Assembly (NCBI GenBank): GCA_964036045.1
Contig: OZ038390.1
Coordinates: forward strand, 37,132,974 to 37,196,973
Source: Eutreptiella sp. 'Long Island Sound 2002'
Taxonomy: Eukaryota > Euglenozoa > Euglenophyceae > Eutreptiales > Eutreptiaceae
DNA length: 64,000 nucleotides
Reading direction: 5' to 3'
The notes below the pieces were generated by a model, which saw only the letters and a list, made by a program, of their open reading frames with translations, searched no databases and was not told the origin of the DNA. Of the stretch, positions 1 to 11,361 are shown in pieces; the first letter of the stretch is position 1; every line of letters starts with the position of its first letter. Position numbers and translations under genes: made by a program.

Positions 1-186
1 TGGGGTGCCGCTGGTCTCTATCGCCCACCGTGCCCCGGTTTTTACCCGGTGCCTGTGGATATGTATTTGCTTTGGCACGCACCTTCACCGCCATAGCACG
101 TGCTGGCTACCCCGAGTGCCAGCGGCTGATGCTGTCTTAGCCCTGCTGAAAGGAAATGGCGGCTCATCCGTTGACAGGTCCTCCAG

Positions 187-402
187 CGAGTCCCAGCCCG
201 GATCCAAGTGCAAGCCCCCTGCACAGTTCAAGTCCAAGTCCGAGCTCCAGCGCAAGCCCCAATGCTTCCCCAAGTCCACACGCTAGCCCCAGCCCAGACG
301 CAAGCCCAAGTCCGCAGGCAAGTGGATCTCCGAGCCCAAGTGTCAGCACTAGTCCGCGTCCAAGCCCAAGTCCCATCGCAAGCCCAAGCCCGAGCCCATT
401 GG
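187..402 (+). CDS. Ser/Pro-rich linker exon (phase 1-1)
   Basis: This 72-codon exon encodes a low-complexity chain of Ser-Pro repeats such as SPSPSVSTSPRPSPSP, with Ala and Asp mixed in. Such stretches are typical of O-glycosylated, hydroxyproline-rich linkers in algal cell-wall and surface proteins. The upstream acceptor is CTCCAG at 181-186, with an alternative TTGACAG nine bases earlier that keeps the frame. The donor is GGTATGTTA, with GT at 403. Both boundaries fall after the first base of a codon, so the exon can be gained or lost without shifting the frame. It is probably a spacer between cysteine-rich modules of the mosaic gene that continues to the right. Its link to the later exons is inferred from shared strand, phase and style. 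Confidence 0.55.
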
Positions 403-1582
403 GTATGTTATGTTATGTTATGTTCACGGCGGGTGATGTGTGTTCCTGGGGTCATTGCCGTGTCCTCTTTGGCCTGTCTCCCTTGGCCCTCACTCAAGGC
501 CTCACCTAAGCCCCATCTTCAGACTCACCCAAGCTTTATCCAAGCCTCATCAGTACGATGGACGTCCATTGGAGGCACCTGCGTGTAATTAGTCAGAAGG
601 CGAGTCGTACGGAGGGTATTTGGGAAGCCCCCGGTTGGGTAAATTGTTGACCGCCGCCTTCGACCCAAAATTGCTGCGCCCCTTCAGCACAGGTGAATTC
701 TTTTGGCACTGGCAAGATTTCAGGACCACCTGACTGAACCTCCTAACGATCAAGTGACCTCTCCTTTGAGGCAATTGCCCCCCCCCCCCCCCACCTCTTG
801 AAAGTAAGACCAGGGTTCTTGCTCTGGGTCCAGCTGGTCCTGGGTCCCAAGAAAGTCCCTATTCCCTTTGGGGGGGGGGGGGGTTACTTTTGGGTCAGCC
901 CATGTTGCTCCGTAATTGCGGTCTGCCACTCTTTTTGGTATCAAACTGCGAGTCTTCCCTAATTATAAAGCTGTGCTCAAGTCGGATGGGGAACAGCAGG
1001 TCAGGGCAGCTATTGATGCGCGTGCCCAACAGGAAGCAGTGGATGCTCCTGAAGAAGCACCTATCCACTCCCTCTTTCAAAGCAAAGCCAAAACCTGTCA
1101 CCTCAAGGTTCCGATCTCAGTAAACACTTTCCGGATGATCCAGGATACTGTGAATGGTCCTCAATCCAATTGCCTTGCTGCTGTTCATGCGCCATAAGGG
1201 GGGCCCTATGTTGGTCCTGGACCTTGGAGGGGGGAGGTATTTTTTGGGGGGGGGGGGGGGGGGCTGAATTTTGGGTTTGTGTTTGTTTTCGGGCAAGGGC
1301 ATTTGAGACTACATACAGATTGCAGGTATTGGACAGCTGCTTGCCAATCATTGCCTCGAGCTATTTCTAGGCTGATTAGCACCGCAACTATTTTCCTCAA
1401 TTTTGGATGAATTAAGTCAAATGGGCACGATGGCAACGCTCAAAACGGACAAAAATGTTGCAATAACCACTACCCATTCAAACATATGGTTCACAAAGGG
1501 TACAATTTCCCTGTTGCACGATAATCACCCAAATGGTGTGCCGCAGGGTGCGCCTCAGGGCGCGCGGCAGGATTAGCGCCCC

Positions 1583-1615
<33 letters not shown>

Positions 1616-2383
1616 ATGTAGATTCACCGCTCAAGCGAATCACAATATGCGCACGTTTGGCATGCATATCGGCCAGGGAAAATGACTGCTATGGTTCTTG
1701 CGAAACCGCCGTCAGCTTCAGGTAAGAACACAGAGGGATGCTGGTGTTGGGTATGATTGGAATGGATAGGATTTGACGTTGAACTTGGCACCTTTTACAC
1801 GCTTGTGCATCGCCCATGTGTGGTGCCCGGTATTCGAGTCTGTGTCGCTCGGTCCATAGCTCGTGCATCGTGTGTGCATCGTTCGCGCGTGCGTCGGTGT
1901 ATAGCTCTTGTATGGTGTGTGTGCTAATCATGCATCATCCTGTAGTCCGTGAATAACGTGTGTATTGTCTGTGTATGAGAGAGCAGAAGCGCAAGAATTT
2001 GGTGTCTGTGTTGGGGGCAAGCACGTAGTAGAGAGAGTGGGGCCGGTCCAGTTATGGTCGCAGTGCAGGATCCGTGGTGCTGGTTGTGCTAGGCAGGTAT
2101 GTATGTACGTATGCCGCACCTGAGTGTCTGTTTCTGTACTCGTTTGTGTGTGTTTGTGTGTCTGTGTGACACCCAATACACTTTCAATCATGCTCAGAAG
2201 TCCTTCAGATTAGCTGAACCATGAGTTCCAACTTCTTGAGTCTGAATGCCCCCGTGACAGGCGATGCTAGCAGCTTCTTACCTGACCCCTGCTTTATTAA
2301 CCCTGGCATTAAGTAGGCTGCATCAGATCACGGCCTTAGGTTGCAGGGCAGCAGCACTGTGTGTGTGTGCGTGCGTGCGTGCA

Positions 2384-2419
<36 letters not shown>

Positions 2420-2804
2420 TGTGTGTTTGTGTGTGTCTGTGTGTGCGTGTGCATGCATGTGCATGAGCGGGAGTAGTGGAGCTTGCGGGCTTCTTGTCAT
2501 CTGAATGTCAATGAATTAATTCCCCTTGCCCTGCAGCGCCTGCGGCGCGCAGTAAGCGCTCCCTGTGCCCAGGGGTGTAGGATACGATCCGGAGCCAACC
2601 AATCGCTCGCAATGTGATTCTGTTCTGTGTTAAGTGACCAACACCTTCTCGGTTTTACACATATGACAGGAATCTCGCAAGAAGTGTGGTGCTTGCTATG
2701 CGTCTATGCGTGCCCTCACGAAGTTCATGTTTTACCAGTGCATCCCTGTTGACAGTTGCGGCCTTACTCGCTCCCCTCAGTTATCTTTTTTTTGTGCTGC
2801 GCAG
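403..2804. other. Intron-like gap with homopolymer tracts
   Basis: No supported gene. It holds poly(C) at 778-792, poly(G) at 870-883 and 1246-1263, a CACAGG hexamer array at about 1586-1614 and a GTGC/GT microsatellite at 2361-2461. A 93-codon open stretch at 916-1197 has some protein-like composition (VLKSDGEQQVRAAIDARAQQ), but I recognise nothing in it and it may be a relic. Confidence 0.5.
2361..2461. repeat. GTGC/GT microsatellite
   Basis: About 100 bp of alternating GTGC and GT units with occasional CATG interruptions, inside the gap before the exon at 2805. Confidence 0.9.
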
Positions 2805-3044
2805 TGTGTGATCCCGTGCAAGCAAGTTTTCAGCACATTGAAGACAAGGGGTACCCGGATGATGATCGGGGCTGGTATGATACAAAAGGCAACGGATGCT
2901 GCAACGATTACTGCCGATGGATTGGAAATTGCGGAAGCCGGGGTTCGTGCTCGTGGTGGTCATGTGCGCTGGCCGGCACGACTCAGCAGAAAACAGCCAA
3001 AGGCGTGATCGCCTTTACGCCTGGGACGAAGTGCACAACAGCAG
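2805..3044 (+). CDS. CNDYC...WWSCALAG module exon (phase 1-1)
   Basis: This 80-codon exon encodes a compact Cys/Trp-rich module. Readable landmarks are VCDPVQASFQHIEDKGY, then GWYDTKGNGCCNDYCRWIGN, SCSWWSCALAG and a C-terminal FTPGTKCTTAG. I know similar CNDYCRW...WSCALAG stretches from large predicted extracellular proteins of algae and protists; no function is established. The acceptor is a T-rich tract ending GCGCAG at 2804 and the donor is GCAG/GTATTG with GT at 3045. Both boundaries are phase 1 and the length is a multiple of three, matching the neighbouring exons. At least five cysteines suggest disulphide bonding outside the cytosol. Confidence 0.7.
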
Positions 3045-5626
3045 GTATTGTGTCTGCTGTTGGGTATTCCAGTCTAGTCCCCTTGGAACCGGTGCGGGTC
3101 GTTAGTGTGTGTGTATGTGTACGTGGGTGCAGCATGCCGGTCACGGTGTGTTTCAGTTGGGACCACTGACCATGTATGTTCAGTATTATTGTATGAACCT
3201 TTATTGTGTGAACGACTAGCCTTGGTGCAGCGGCTTGCTTCTGAGGAGGTCAGCGATGTCAGCGAGACGTCACGGCACGGTGCTCGCTGATGGAGAGGGA
3301 TGACGTGGGTGAACGCACTGACTGGTCTCCATCGCACTTATGTGTTGGTCACAAAGTGTGTGTATATGTGTTGGTGTGTGTGTTTGTGTCGGAGTGCAAG
3401 GGGTCATCCCTCAAGGGATGTGCTTGCGGTATGTGGGCTACAATGGCGCCCCTGAGCACCATTTGGCCTTTGGACCGCAGCAGCACTCAGAACGGGCCAC
3501 CCACCACGGGGCAGCCGCCCCCACCCCCATTCCAAGGAGACCCAGGGAGACACACTCACTCAAGGTGCTGGAAGATTTGGACTCCACCGCCCCATGCCCC
3601 CCAGATTGAGGCAGGGGGCACCCCATCCTCACCCTTGCTCCCACCGTCACGTCCCTGACCCTGACGCCCCCTGCCCCTGCCCCACACCTCCCCGTCATAC
3701 CCTGCTGCTACCCAAGTATTCTCCACCTGTTCTTGACCCGCCCGCACCACAGCTTGCTGTTGGCTGATCCGCTAGCAAGAGATTGCTGCCCATGGGACTG
3801 GTATTCTGGGCAGAAGTACCCGGGGAGGCCTGCCCCAAAGCGCTGGGGGGGGGTAGAGCCTGCTGGTGGGCAGTGAGCAGGACATGGGGCCTGGACCACC
3901 GCTTGGCCGGAATCTAACCCCCCCCCTCCACCCCATATTCTCATGCACCGAAATGATATCACGCATGCATGCATGATAATATTTTGGACTGCTGAAATGA
4001 TATCATGGATGCATTTTGCCTACCTGACCCAGCCCCAGGTAACGAGGCAAAACACTGTTGGTAAGGTGAATCACGACCGCAAAACACATGCCAGGACAGC
4101 AACCATGGACAGCTGTCATGCTGCTGGCTTGGGTCTGGCCTTGGGCTTTGCAGCTGCAACATTTTGGGGCTGAATTTCTAGTGGGTCAAATTGGTAGGAT
4201 CAATATAACCGAGATCCTGGAAGTTCAGCGGGATGACTCAATCTCAAATTGTGTTGAACCCCACCGAAGGTATTTGTATGGCTGCTGCACTCAAAGGGCT
4301 GCCCAACTGAATTCTGTTGAAAGCAACAGGAAGAAGCCACAGAAGGGCGAGTGTCACTGAATGACTGTTGGGTCACCAGCAAACCCAGGGTGCACTTCCC
4401 TTTTGGCCCTTTTGGTGATTTATATCTTGCCCCAGTGTAGCTGTAGGAAAATACAGTAGAGACTAGTCACAAGCTTGACGTGCAAATTGTGTTACCTCCC
4501 AGCCTCTGCAGGCCCATGGTCGCAAGGGGCCTGGGGGACAAGGGGTGTCACCACACTGAACTCCCCAGCAATACCACGCGCCTGATATTATTTTGACGTG
4601 TGATATTATGTTGTGTGTGATACTATTTTGACTAGGCCCTGTTCTAGGTCTTTTTCTGTTGTCAAAACCCACTGGCAACATTCAAAGGAGGGCAAGAGCC
4701 TAGTAAGGTTTGGACCGCCATTGTGCAACACGGTTCGCTGCTAAGCAGCTAAGATGTGGGTTTATCTACTTTCAAACCGCCCAGGATCAAGGGACCCGCC
4801 ACCAACGATAAGATCTCCCCCCCACACACACACTCCATGGAAGTGCCCAAGCTAGGGAAGAGAGGAACTCAAAGAACACGGACTTACACCTGGGAGACGT
4901 GGGCCCATGGTGATAAACAAACAAAAAGCACAGGGGAAGCATCAAGGCTGTGGACTTGGTGTGACCTGCCACAATCAAGTGAACAATATTATTACCAGCA
5001 ACCAGCAAGCCCAACAACATCGCTGTGGGGAGGCCGTGTTTCAGTATTCCCCTAGGTTTGTTCCCCCAAACGCGGAACCCAGCCAGGCACGGCGTTGCTT
5101 GGGAGGCTGAAGGTTCAAAGGCTCCAAAGGCTCCAAAGGCCTTCGGACACCTTGTGGAATGGCGGCAAGCCAACCAAATGGTGGAGACTGCCACGTGCTC
5201 TGGCGTATCCCGACACATGCCTGAGGAGGTGGGCCGGCAGGTGCAAGTGGCCTGGCCCGCAAACCCTACTACAACACCGATTCCCACCCATTATCCTACC
5301 ACCGTACCGTCAACACCCACCCAACCAGTCCCCACTCATCATCCTGCACCACCCATCACCCACCAAGCCGCGCCACCCACCACCAACCACACCGGATGGC
5401 ACCCATGCCAGGCGGGGGAACAACTCGACCCCGCCTGTCACCGTATGCCACCCACCACCCCGGATGGCCCATGTCGCGCATGGGAAGGGAGACACAAGAC
5501 ACACACCGCGGACACAAGAGGGGGGGGAAAGGGGTACAAGATGGGCTCGCTACAAGGAGGACTAGATGCGGGAATGGACAGGCACAAGGTTGTTATATGC
5601 CTCCATTGGGGAAGTGACCCCGCAAG
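3045..5626. other. Intron-like gap, simple repeats
   Basis: No supported exon. It contains GT-rich stretches (3090-3130, 3355-3400), a duplicated GAAATGATATCA (3950-3961 and 3994-4005), three near copies of a TGATATTATTTTGAC-like unit around 4575-4635, and a C/A-rich CCACCCACC stretch at about 5268-5400. Long open frames over 5025-5400 are low complexity (Pro/Thr/His) and not convincing. Confidence 0.45.
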
Positions 5627-5728
5627 TGGACATCCTGAGGCCCAAAAGTCGCTGTTGGGGACGGGTTCCCCACCACTGGTATTGCATGCCCACCTGGATG
5701 TACCTGGCCAACGGCGATGCCCTCCTCT
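5627..5728 (+). CDS. Possible short CW...WMYLANG exon
   Basis: A 34-codon candidate with the pattern RCWGRVPHHWYC followed by WMYLANGDA. It is supported mainly by resemblance to the candidate exon at 11280-11361, which carries QCWSQQ...EC and WMHLVNGT at matching spacing. CCCGCAAG ends at 5626 and GTGTGG follows at 5729. Both boundaries would be phase 1, like the firm exons. The splice signals are weak and the function is unknown. Confidence 0.3.
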
Positions 5729-6366
5729 GTGTGGACCCGACACAGAGCAGTGAAACAAGGAAAGTCCGGGGGCTCCATTGGCACAGCCTACTAAGGGAAA
5801 GGAAAGGGAAGTAGAGAAGAAAAGATAGGCCAAGGAGGGAGAGGAAGGACACAGGGTGGTGAGAGGCCAGTGGGCACCACCGCCTATGGAGGGAAAGGGT
5901 CCAAGGGAAGGGCAGTAAGTGCAATTGGCCAATTGGCGCCGCCGGCTGCAGACCAAAACACACCAAGGTGTCATGCCAAACCCCCCCACTCGTGGTCCTC
6001 TCGGGAGCCTGTGCCAGAACCTCCCTCGTTACCCTCTTAACGGTGCTGCTGGGGAGGAGAGGTTTCCGTCTGGAGCCACTGTTGTCAACTCCATGGACAG
6101 CAAGCTGCCCGATCATGCCTCACTGAGGCTGGCCCCCCCGTTCCCGAGGGCCGACTGCCGTTCAGACCCTCTACCATTGCCATGGCCCTGGCCCTTGCCC
6201 CTGGCCACAAGTACAAGGGGAGAGGAGTAGCCCAACACGCCCTGGGGCTGGCTTCATGTACAATGGGGAGTTGCTGCTACGATGTAGCGGAGACGGGCGC
6301 GGCTGGGACCGGTTAGGGGGTGGGTGCTGGTGGCGCGCCATGCACCCCTGGTTGCGTTGCCTGCAG
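5729..6366. other. Gap with no recognised gene
   Basis: Purine-rich stretches around 5780-5910 (GGAAAGGGAAG-type) and otherwise unremarkable intron-like sequence. I see nothing I can support as coding. Confidence 0.4.
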
Positions 6367-6441
6367 GACTCTGTTTGGATGGCGTGCAGAATCACGGTGA
6401 GACCGGAGTGGATTGCGGGGGCACCTGCCCCTTTCCATGCG
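6367..6441 (+). CDS. DGVQN..ETGVDCGG module exon, copy 1 (phase 1-1)
   Basis: A 25-codon exon encoding CLDGVQNHGETGVDCGG followed by TCPFPC. This short four-cysteine module occurs in many copies in large secreted proteins of algae and some bacteria; its role is not established. The acceptor is CTGCAG ending at 6366 and the donor is GCG/GTATGA with GT at 6442. Both boundaries are phase 1 and the length is exactly 75 bp, the same as the second copy at 7334-7408. The pair is most simply explained by duplication of one exon with flanking intron. Confidence 0.75.
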
Positions 6442-7333
6442 GTATGATGCGTGGTGTTTGGCCTCCCCTTGTGCTCGTCTATGTTCATGTTGCATCCCAA
6501 TGCAGAGGAACGCTGGTGGGCATTGGTGAGCGGTGCTTGTGGTCGACCATGCGGCAAATGCGTTTGGGACAGAGCGGGTTGCTGGACTATTTTGTATTGT
6601 GGAAACGTCGACTCCCACGCTGTCGCTGTCGGTCACCCTTCCGCCACCGCCGCCGGTTCGCGCCTGTTGCCAGCAGAGCAACTGAGGTCAGAAGTAGAGG
6701 CTCTTGTGACCCTCCCCGCACTGCTTCGCGAAGTACAGATGCCGAGGACATTTTCACTTGAAAAACATTGTTGGGTGGTTGACTGCTGTGTGCACTGTGC
6801 GTCCGCCTTTTGGGGCCTTGTGACGCCCCCCCCCCCCCCATCCCCGCTTCAAGTTTTCCACCGGCGGTTCGGTAGCCCAACAGGCTGCCCACCTCTCGTA
6901 GGTTTTATGAACCCGCCCTTCTCACCCCCAACCCAAGTGGACCACCAACCCACCTATCCATAAGTGGAGGATTCCCTCGTCAAAAGGCGAACATGTACGT
7001 TCACCCCCAACAGCCGTCAACTGCTGCAAGTTAACGGATGACCATCATCGGGCGACCGCCGACCGCCGACACGTCATGGGACCGAAACCCGGTTGGGGCA
7101 CAAGTTCCGCGAAGCCGTCCTCGGCGCTCGGGTGTTGAATGGCGCCAGTCGGAAAGGGCCAATTATGGTTCTCTGGTACTCGGAGATCGCCTGGATGCTC
7201 TACCTCTGCCCCAACCTCCACCGGGTGCGCTTGTGTCAGGATGTCCCAGTGCCCGTGCATGTTCAGTTGTGGGCGGCTGTGCTGCATCCTGCACCCCTGC
7301 GCTGCGTGTGCCGTGCTGCTTCTGCGCTGACAG
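6442..7333. other. Intron between the two DGVQN exons
   Basis: Predicted intron of about 0.9 kb. It has a 14-base poly(C) at 6826-6839 and a GACCGCC doublet near 7050. No other coding signal is visible. Confidence 0.5.
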
Positions 7334-7408
7334 AGACGTGCAAAGACGGAGTCCAGAATGGGCAAGAGACTGGCGTGGACTGTGGCGGGCCCCAGTGTCC
7401 TCCATGCG
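7334..7408 (+). CDS. DGVQN..ETGVDCGG module exon, copy 2 (phase 1-1)
   Basis: A 25-codon exon encoding TCKDGVQNGQETGVDCGG then PQCPPC, the fuller version of the module at 6367-6441 (HGET there, GQET here). The acceptor is GCTGACAG ending at 7333 and the donor is GCG/GTATGC with GT at 7409, almost the same donor as copy 1. Both boundaries are phase 1. The four cysteines and the conserved ETGVDCGG core are kept, so neither copy looks decayed. It presumably forms a small disulphide-bonded module in the mosaic extracellular protein. Confidence 0.78.
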
Positions 7409-8650
7409 GTATGCCGTTGTGTGCTGCCGCAACGTGTTGGGGAGGGCGGGAACAACCCGGAGCCTGACCCCGAAACGGAAGCATGCGCAAGAAGAAGGAG
7501 GCCGACCCCGGCGCTGCACGGTACCGGTGAGGGCCTAATCTGTCCCGTCGTGACACGATATTGTCTGTGGCAGCACCGCCACACCAACGTGAAGCATTTT
7601 GAGAACTTGGGGCAGAGGTGTTGCAATGTGAATCCATGTTGTTGTTCGACGCGTGAACGTGTCTGTTGAACAGTTGATGTTTGGAGGTATATCTCGACGG
7701 GACGAAGGGACACGACGGGGGCATGTCGCGGATAAACCCTGGGTTTGCTTTGAACTACACGCAGGAGGAAGCGGTTGGCCCACCCCCTAAATGCGGAGAA
7801 CCATCTTTCCATCCAGCACCAGCGGGGGTGGGGAGACGGTGCCACGCAACAGTGCTGAGCTGGAGCATTCAGAGGCCAAAAAAAAGTTTGTGTACCTAAA
7901 ATCGACCTCCAGTTTCGGGCCCTCTGATAAATTTTAAAATTTTTTCATTTTTTTCCGAAGAAAGAATTTTCTGGTGGGGGTGGGGGGGTGGGTCAGGCGG
8001 AGGAGCCCGGGCTGCCATCCCCCCCTCCCCCCCCCCCGGGTAACAGTAAGCCATGGCCTGGTTGTGCATACTCAACGTTGGGAGGTCCCAGTGCCTCCAT
8101 GACACTGAGTCCTTGCAGCCAGATGTCTTGGCCGGTTGGTGTTTTGTGTTTTGTTTCCGTCGTGGCCAACCCTGCCCCATTGTCTCTGGCCACACACACC
8201 CTTGTTCAACACCATGTGGGCGTGGCCCGTGGCTGCCCCCTCAAACAGTTTTTGGAAGTTAGTGTTGCCGCCGTGCCAAGTTCCGGATTGGCCCACCCAT
8301 TGACCCATGATACAAAGGCGTATCCTACTCACCCCGACGAGGCTGACATTTTGAGTCACAAATGGTGGATTAACCCCACCTGTGCCCACACTGCCCCCCG
8401 CTACCCCCCACCTTTATCACCCATAGCTGGGGGCTGGGTCGCAGAAACCCCCCCCCCCCCCAAGACCCCGGGAAACCTTGTATATTGAGCTCCCGGATCA
8501 TGGCACTGGTTTTAGACCTGCCTCCAAACGTCAGTGGTTTCCTGTTTGAGGGTTTCTTGTTGTGGTTGCTGTTTGCCCAACAAAGCCCCTCCCCTCATCA
8601 TTCAGTACATTGGCGGCCCACCAGTTGATTGGTCCTTGTCAAACTCCAAA

Positions 8651-9436
8651 CCAGACCCAGTGCTAGTATCCGGCAAAAACATTGTGCGTGCGTGGCGTTA
8701 TCTGGCGGGGCAATGGGCATGTATCCACAGCATCCGGCAACAAGGAGGTGTTGCATCCGGCAGCATCCAGCAAAGCATGATGTGAGCATTTTCCTCCCTT
8801 GTGCCACGAGGGGCCACTTGTTCAGATCTTTGCCCCCAACAGCCCCCACCCCACCCCCACCCCCCTCCAGGCCTCTGGCTACCACATAGGTCTTGACCAT
8901 TGTTGGCTAGCATCTTGGTGCCAGAGGCGCCACAAAAAAAAATTTTCGAACGCCGGGTGTACATTTTTCTTTTCACTCTATGTGTGTATACCCAAAATGC
9001 CTGGAATTTTACGGAGAATTCAAAAAGTGATGGCAAAACCATGGTTGGGACTCTTCTCCGGACATAATGTGAACGCTTCAGATGATCACAGGGATGGCAG
9101 ATCTCAACAATAGCTCAGTTGGTTGAATGCCTACCTCCTGGATTGAAGGTCGGTGGATCAATATCCAGTGTGCACAATTTTTTCACTGTTTGTTGTCTCT
9201 GTTCTTTCCCCTTTTTCCACACAGCTAGCTCATTGTGAAAGTATGCTGCAAATGTGGCATGACCATCCGAGGTGCCCGACTCAACCAAAACATTGCTTGC
9301 ATTGGCCAAAGAAAGGCATCCGGCAGCTTCTGGTGGTATCTGGTGGGGGGTGGGGCTTGCATCCGGCAGCATCCGGCAACGATGTGCGCTCGAGTGTGCC
9401 AACATATGGCATGCCGGATACTAGTGCCAGGTCTGG
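8651..9436. mobile_element. Candidate DNA transposon with 25-bp terminal inverted repeats
   Basis: The left end (8651-8675) and the reverse complement of the right end (9412-9436) match at 21 of 25 positions, including a shared CTAGTATCCGGCA core. ATCCGGCA recurs just inside both ends: 8668, 8732 and 8755 on the left, 9318, 9361 and 9371 on the right. Subterminal repeats of this kind are typical of hAT- or CACTA-like elements. At 786 bp with no open frame it would be non-autonomous. I did not find a clear target-site duplication. Confidence 0.5.
9111..9174 (+). repeat. tRNA-derived SINE-like head
   Basis: TAGCTCAGTTGG at 9111 matches an RNA polymerase III box A, and GGATCAATATCC about 45 bases later is a near match to box B. 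Acceptor pairing is poor, so this looks like a tRNA-derived relic inside the inverted-repeat element, not a working tRNA. Confidence 0.4.
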
Positions 9437-9720
9437 TCCGAACCCCCTCAAGGGACTCAAGGGACAATGCCGTTGACTTAGAGCACTCCCAATAATTTCC
9501 CTTCGTGCTCTTCCACATCTCGGGTGTAAAGAACAAAAAGAAGAAGACAAAGAGAAGGGAAGCATTGATGTCAGTTAAGTGCCTCCAATTGAATTTTTGC
9601 CCCCCACCCCCCTGCACCGAAGTCTGCTGCCTGCCAGCCGGTGGGGGGGGCTCAGGACGGGGGTAGGGGGTCACTGCACGTGCTTTACCCTGGTCCATTC
9701 CGGTGCCATGCTCTAAACAG

Positions 9721-9942
9721 CAACACAGGATCGTGGACGCGTACCCCATCGGGCACCCGGAGTACTACAACGAGTACAAGTGCATCATGAAGCGGTGGAC
9801 GTGGGTGGAGTGCGTGGTCTCCATCGACGGCAAAGCATGCTCCGGGCCCAGGTACGGCCCCAACTTCCCTGATCAGCCCTGCATGGAAAGCGTCACGCGG
9901 GCCGCCGCGAAGATGAAGATCATATTGGATCGGATGGTCGCG
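9721..9942 (+). CDS. Exon encoding a Cys-containing IVDAYPIG...KMKIIL module
   Basis: A 74-codon exon with strongly GC-rich third positions. Landmarks are HRIVDAYPIGHPEYYNEYKC, KRWTWVECVVSIDGKAC and QPCMESVTRAAAKMKIIL. Four cysteines and the aromatic-rich start suggest another extracellular module; I do not recognise the family. The acceptor is CTCTAAACAG ending at 9720 and the donor is GTCGCG/GTATGG with GT at 9943. With these sites both boundaries are phase 0, unlike most neighbours, so it may be one part of a domain split over several exons. A donor at 9953 would give a phase 1 end. Confidence 0.6.
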
Positions 9943-10871
9943 GTATGGCCCCGTGCCTCTTCGGTCCTTCGCGCTTGTGGTTGGTGTATCGTGAGCGGGG
10001 GTCACGCTTTTTGTGGATGCCCCAGGTCTCCTTTTGACAACTCGGCACCACTGCCCCGCCCCCCCCCCTTTAAAGATTGGGCCAAACTCTCTTCTGGGCC
10101 TTCGGCCGATCAGAATTTTCTCTGGCGCCTTTGGCGCCTCTAAAACCTCAGCACCACTTTTGGGGGGGGCGGGGGGATGGGCCTACCCCCCGAGGCCCCC
10201 CCCCCCCCCTTTTAAAAGGAGCCCTGGATGCCACTCTCACAGCAATCGGACATTGGCTGCATGTCCTCTCTGACCGTTCAGTGGATTTGCTGAACGTTGC
10301 CGGGCAGTGCCGTTGCCACGTGAGTTCCACGGTTTTGGGGGGCTCCATCTCGACATGAAGAGGCAAAGAGTGGGGGCCTTGTTGGATAGACACGCCACAG
10401 CACGACCGCATGCCGATCGGACCGTGACTCGTGTCATGAAGCTTCAGGAGCCCCAAGGGGGGCGATTGGGTGGGGACCAGGCCCCCTCCAGACCCCCAAA
10501 CCCGTGCCCATTGGGAGCAGCACTTTTGTGGCCTCCACGCAGGGGCCGACGACAATACTGCGGCTCGTTGGGTGCTTTGGGGGGTTCAGTTGTGCTGCCG
10601 GAGTTTCCTGGTGGTTTTTTTAACCGTTTTTAACGTCCACGTCCGTGTGGGCGACGTGCTCAGCATTTGACGGAGGATTCAAAACGCACCACCAACAGAA
10701 GAACGCCGAACAGCAATCCTCCCTCGCCCTCAGCGGCGGTTCTCAGGGTGCAGAAGTACACTGAGACGCCATCCACGGGAAGCGCCCTGAGATGGTCAGT
10801 CAACCGACGGCCATCGATTCTCTGCCGGTGATCCACGCTTCAAAGTGCATCTACAAAAGGACCCGGCCCAG
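9943..10871. other. Intron-like gap
   Basis: Contains short C and G tracts (for example 10196-10210) and no recognisable coding sequence. Confidence 0.4.
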
Positions 10872-11017
10872 GAATTTTCATGTGCGCTTGGGACCTCCGC
10901 ATCCCTCAAAACGATCAGTGCATCGTGGCGATCATTTTCAGGGCCGTGCGGCGGGGGGATGCCCTGGAACACGTCTGCTGCTGCAGAGACGGTCTCTGGC
11001 GTGCGTACGGGAGTGCC
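10872..11017 (+). CDS. Exon encoding CAWDLRIPQNDQC...HVCCC module
   Basis: The frame starting MCAWDLRIPQNDQCIVAII and continuing RAVRRGDALEHVCCCRDG has strongly GC-biased third positions, whereas the two other open frames here do not. The upstream acceptor is probably GGCCCAG ending at 10871 (phase 1). The end is uncertain: GT at 11001 (GTGCGT) would give a 43-codon phase 1-1 exon, while GT at 11018 (GTATCG) would end in phase 0. The Cys-Cys-Cys cluster again suggests a disulphide-rich extracellular module. No family recognised. Confidence 0.5.
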
Positions 11018-11279
11018 GTATCGCATGGTCTGTGTACCGAGCCCCCCCCCCCCCCAGTAACACGCTCCCCTGCCACCCAATGCCCCCCAGGGCAGAAAGA
11101 ATTGGGAAGGCCCAGAGGAAGCTGGGCATGGGGAAAGGGACGAACAAGGGAGATAACAGGACAGGGCAGACCGCGCTCGCCGAAAACGGTGCAGAGCGCA
11201 GAAGAAGGAGAAGGAAAGGACAAAAGGCAAAGAATCATTGTGGTCGTTAGAAGCCCCTGTCAGGAACATTATTCTGCAG

Positions 11280-11361
11280 ATGCACACCCCAGCGCGCACA
11301 AGTCAGTGCTGGAGTCAGCAAACCCCCGCATCGGAGTGCATCTGGATGCACCTGGTCAACG
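11280..11361 (+). CDS. Possible short CW...WMHLVNG exon
   Basis: A short candidate between TTCTGCAG (ending 11279) and GTACGG (GT at 11362). It encodes SQCWSQQTPASEC followed by WMHLVNG, closely resembling the candidate at 5627-5728. The sequence similarity is better evidence than the splice sites. It may be one module of a duplicated pair. Confidence 0.33.

Larger units (their letters stand above)
7409..9720. other. Large intron-like gap with transposon relics
   Basis: No supported exon. It contains an inverted copy of a short dispersed element (7881-7900, ending GTGTACC), poly(G)/poly(C) tracts near 7975-8040 and 8450-8461, and the inverted-repeat element at 8651-9436. Confidence 0.5.

Noticed and set aside
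156-509. Full 117-codon Ser/Pro frame as a complete gene
   Set aside because: The repeat ends at a GGTATGTTA donor at 403; the rest of the frame is intron-like, so only the exon is called.
2264-2476. Cys/Val-rich frame over the GTGC repeat
   Set aside because: Pure translation of a microsatellite.
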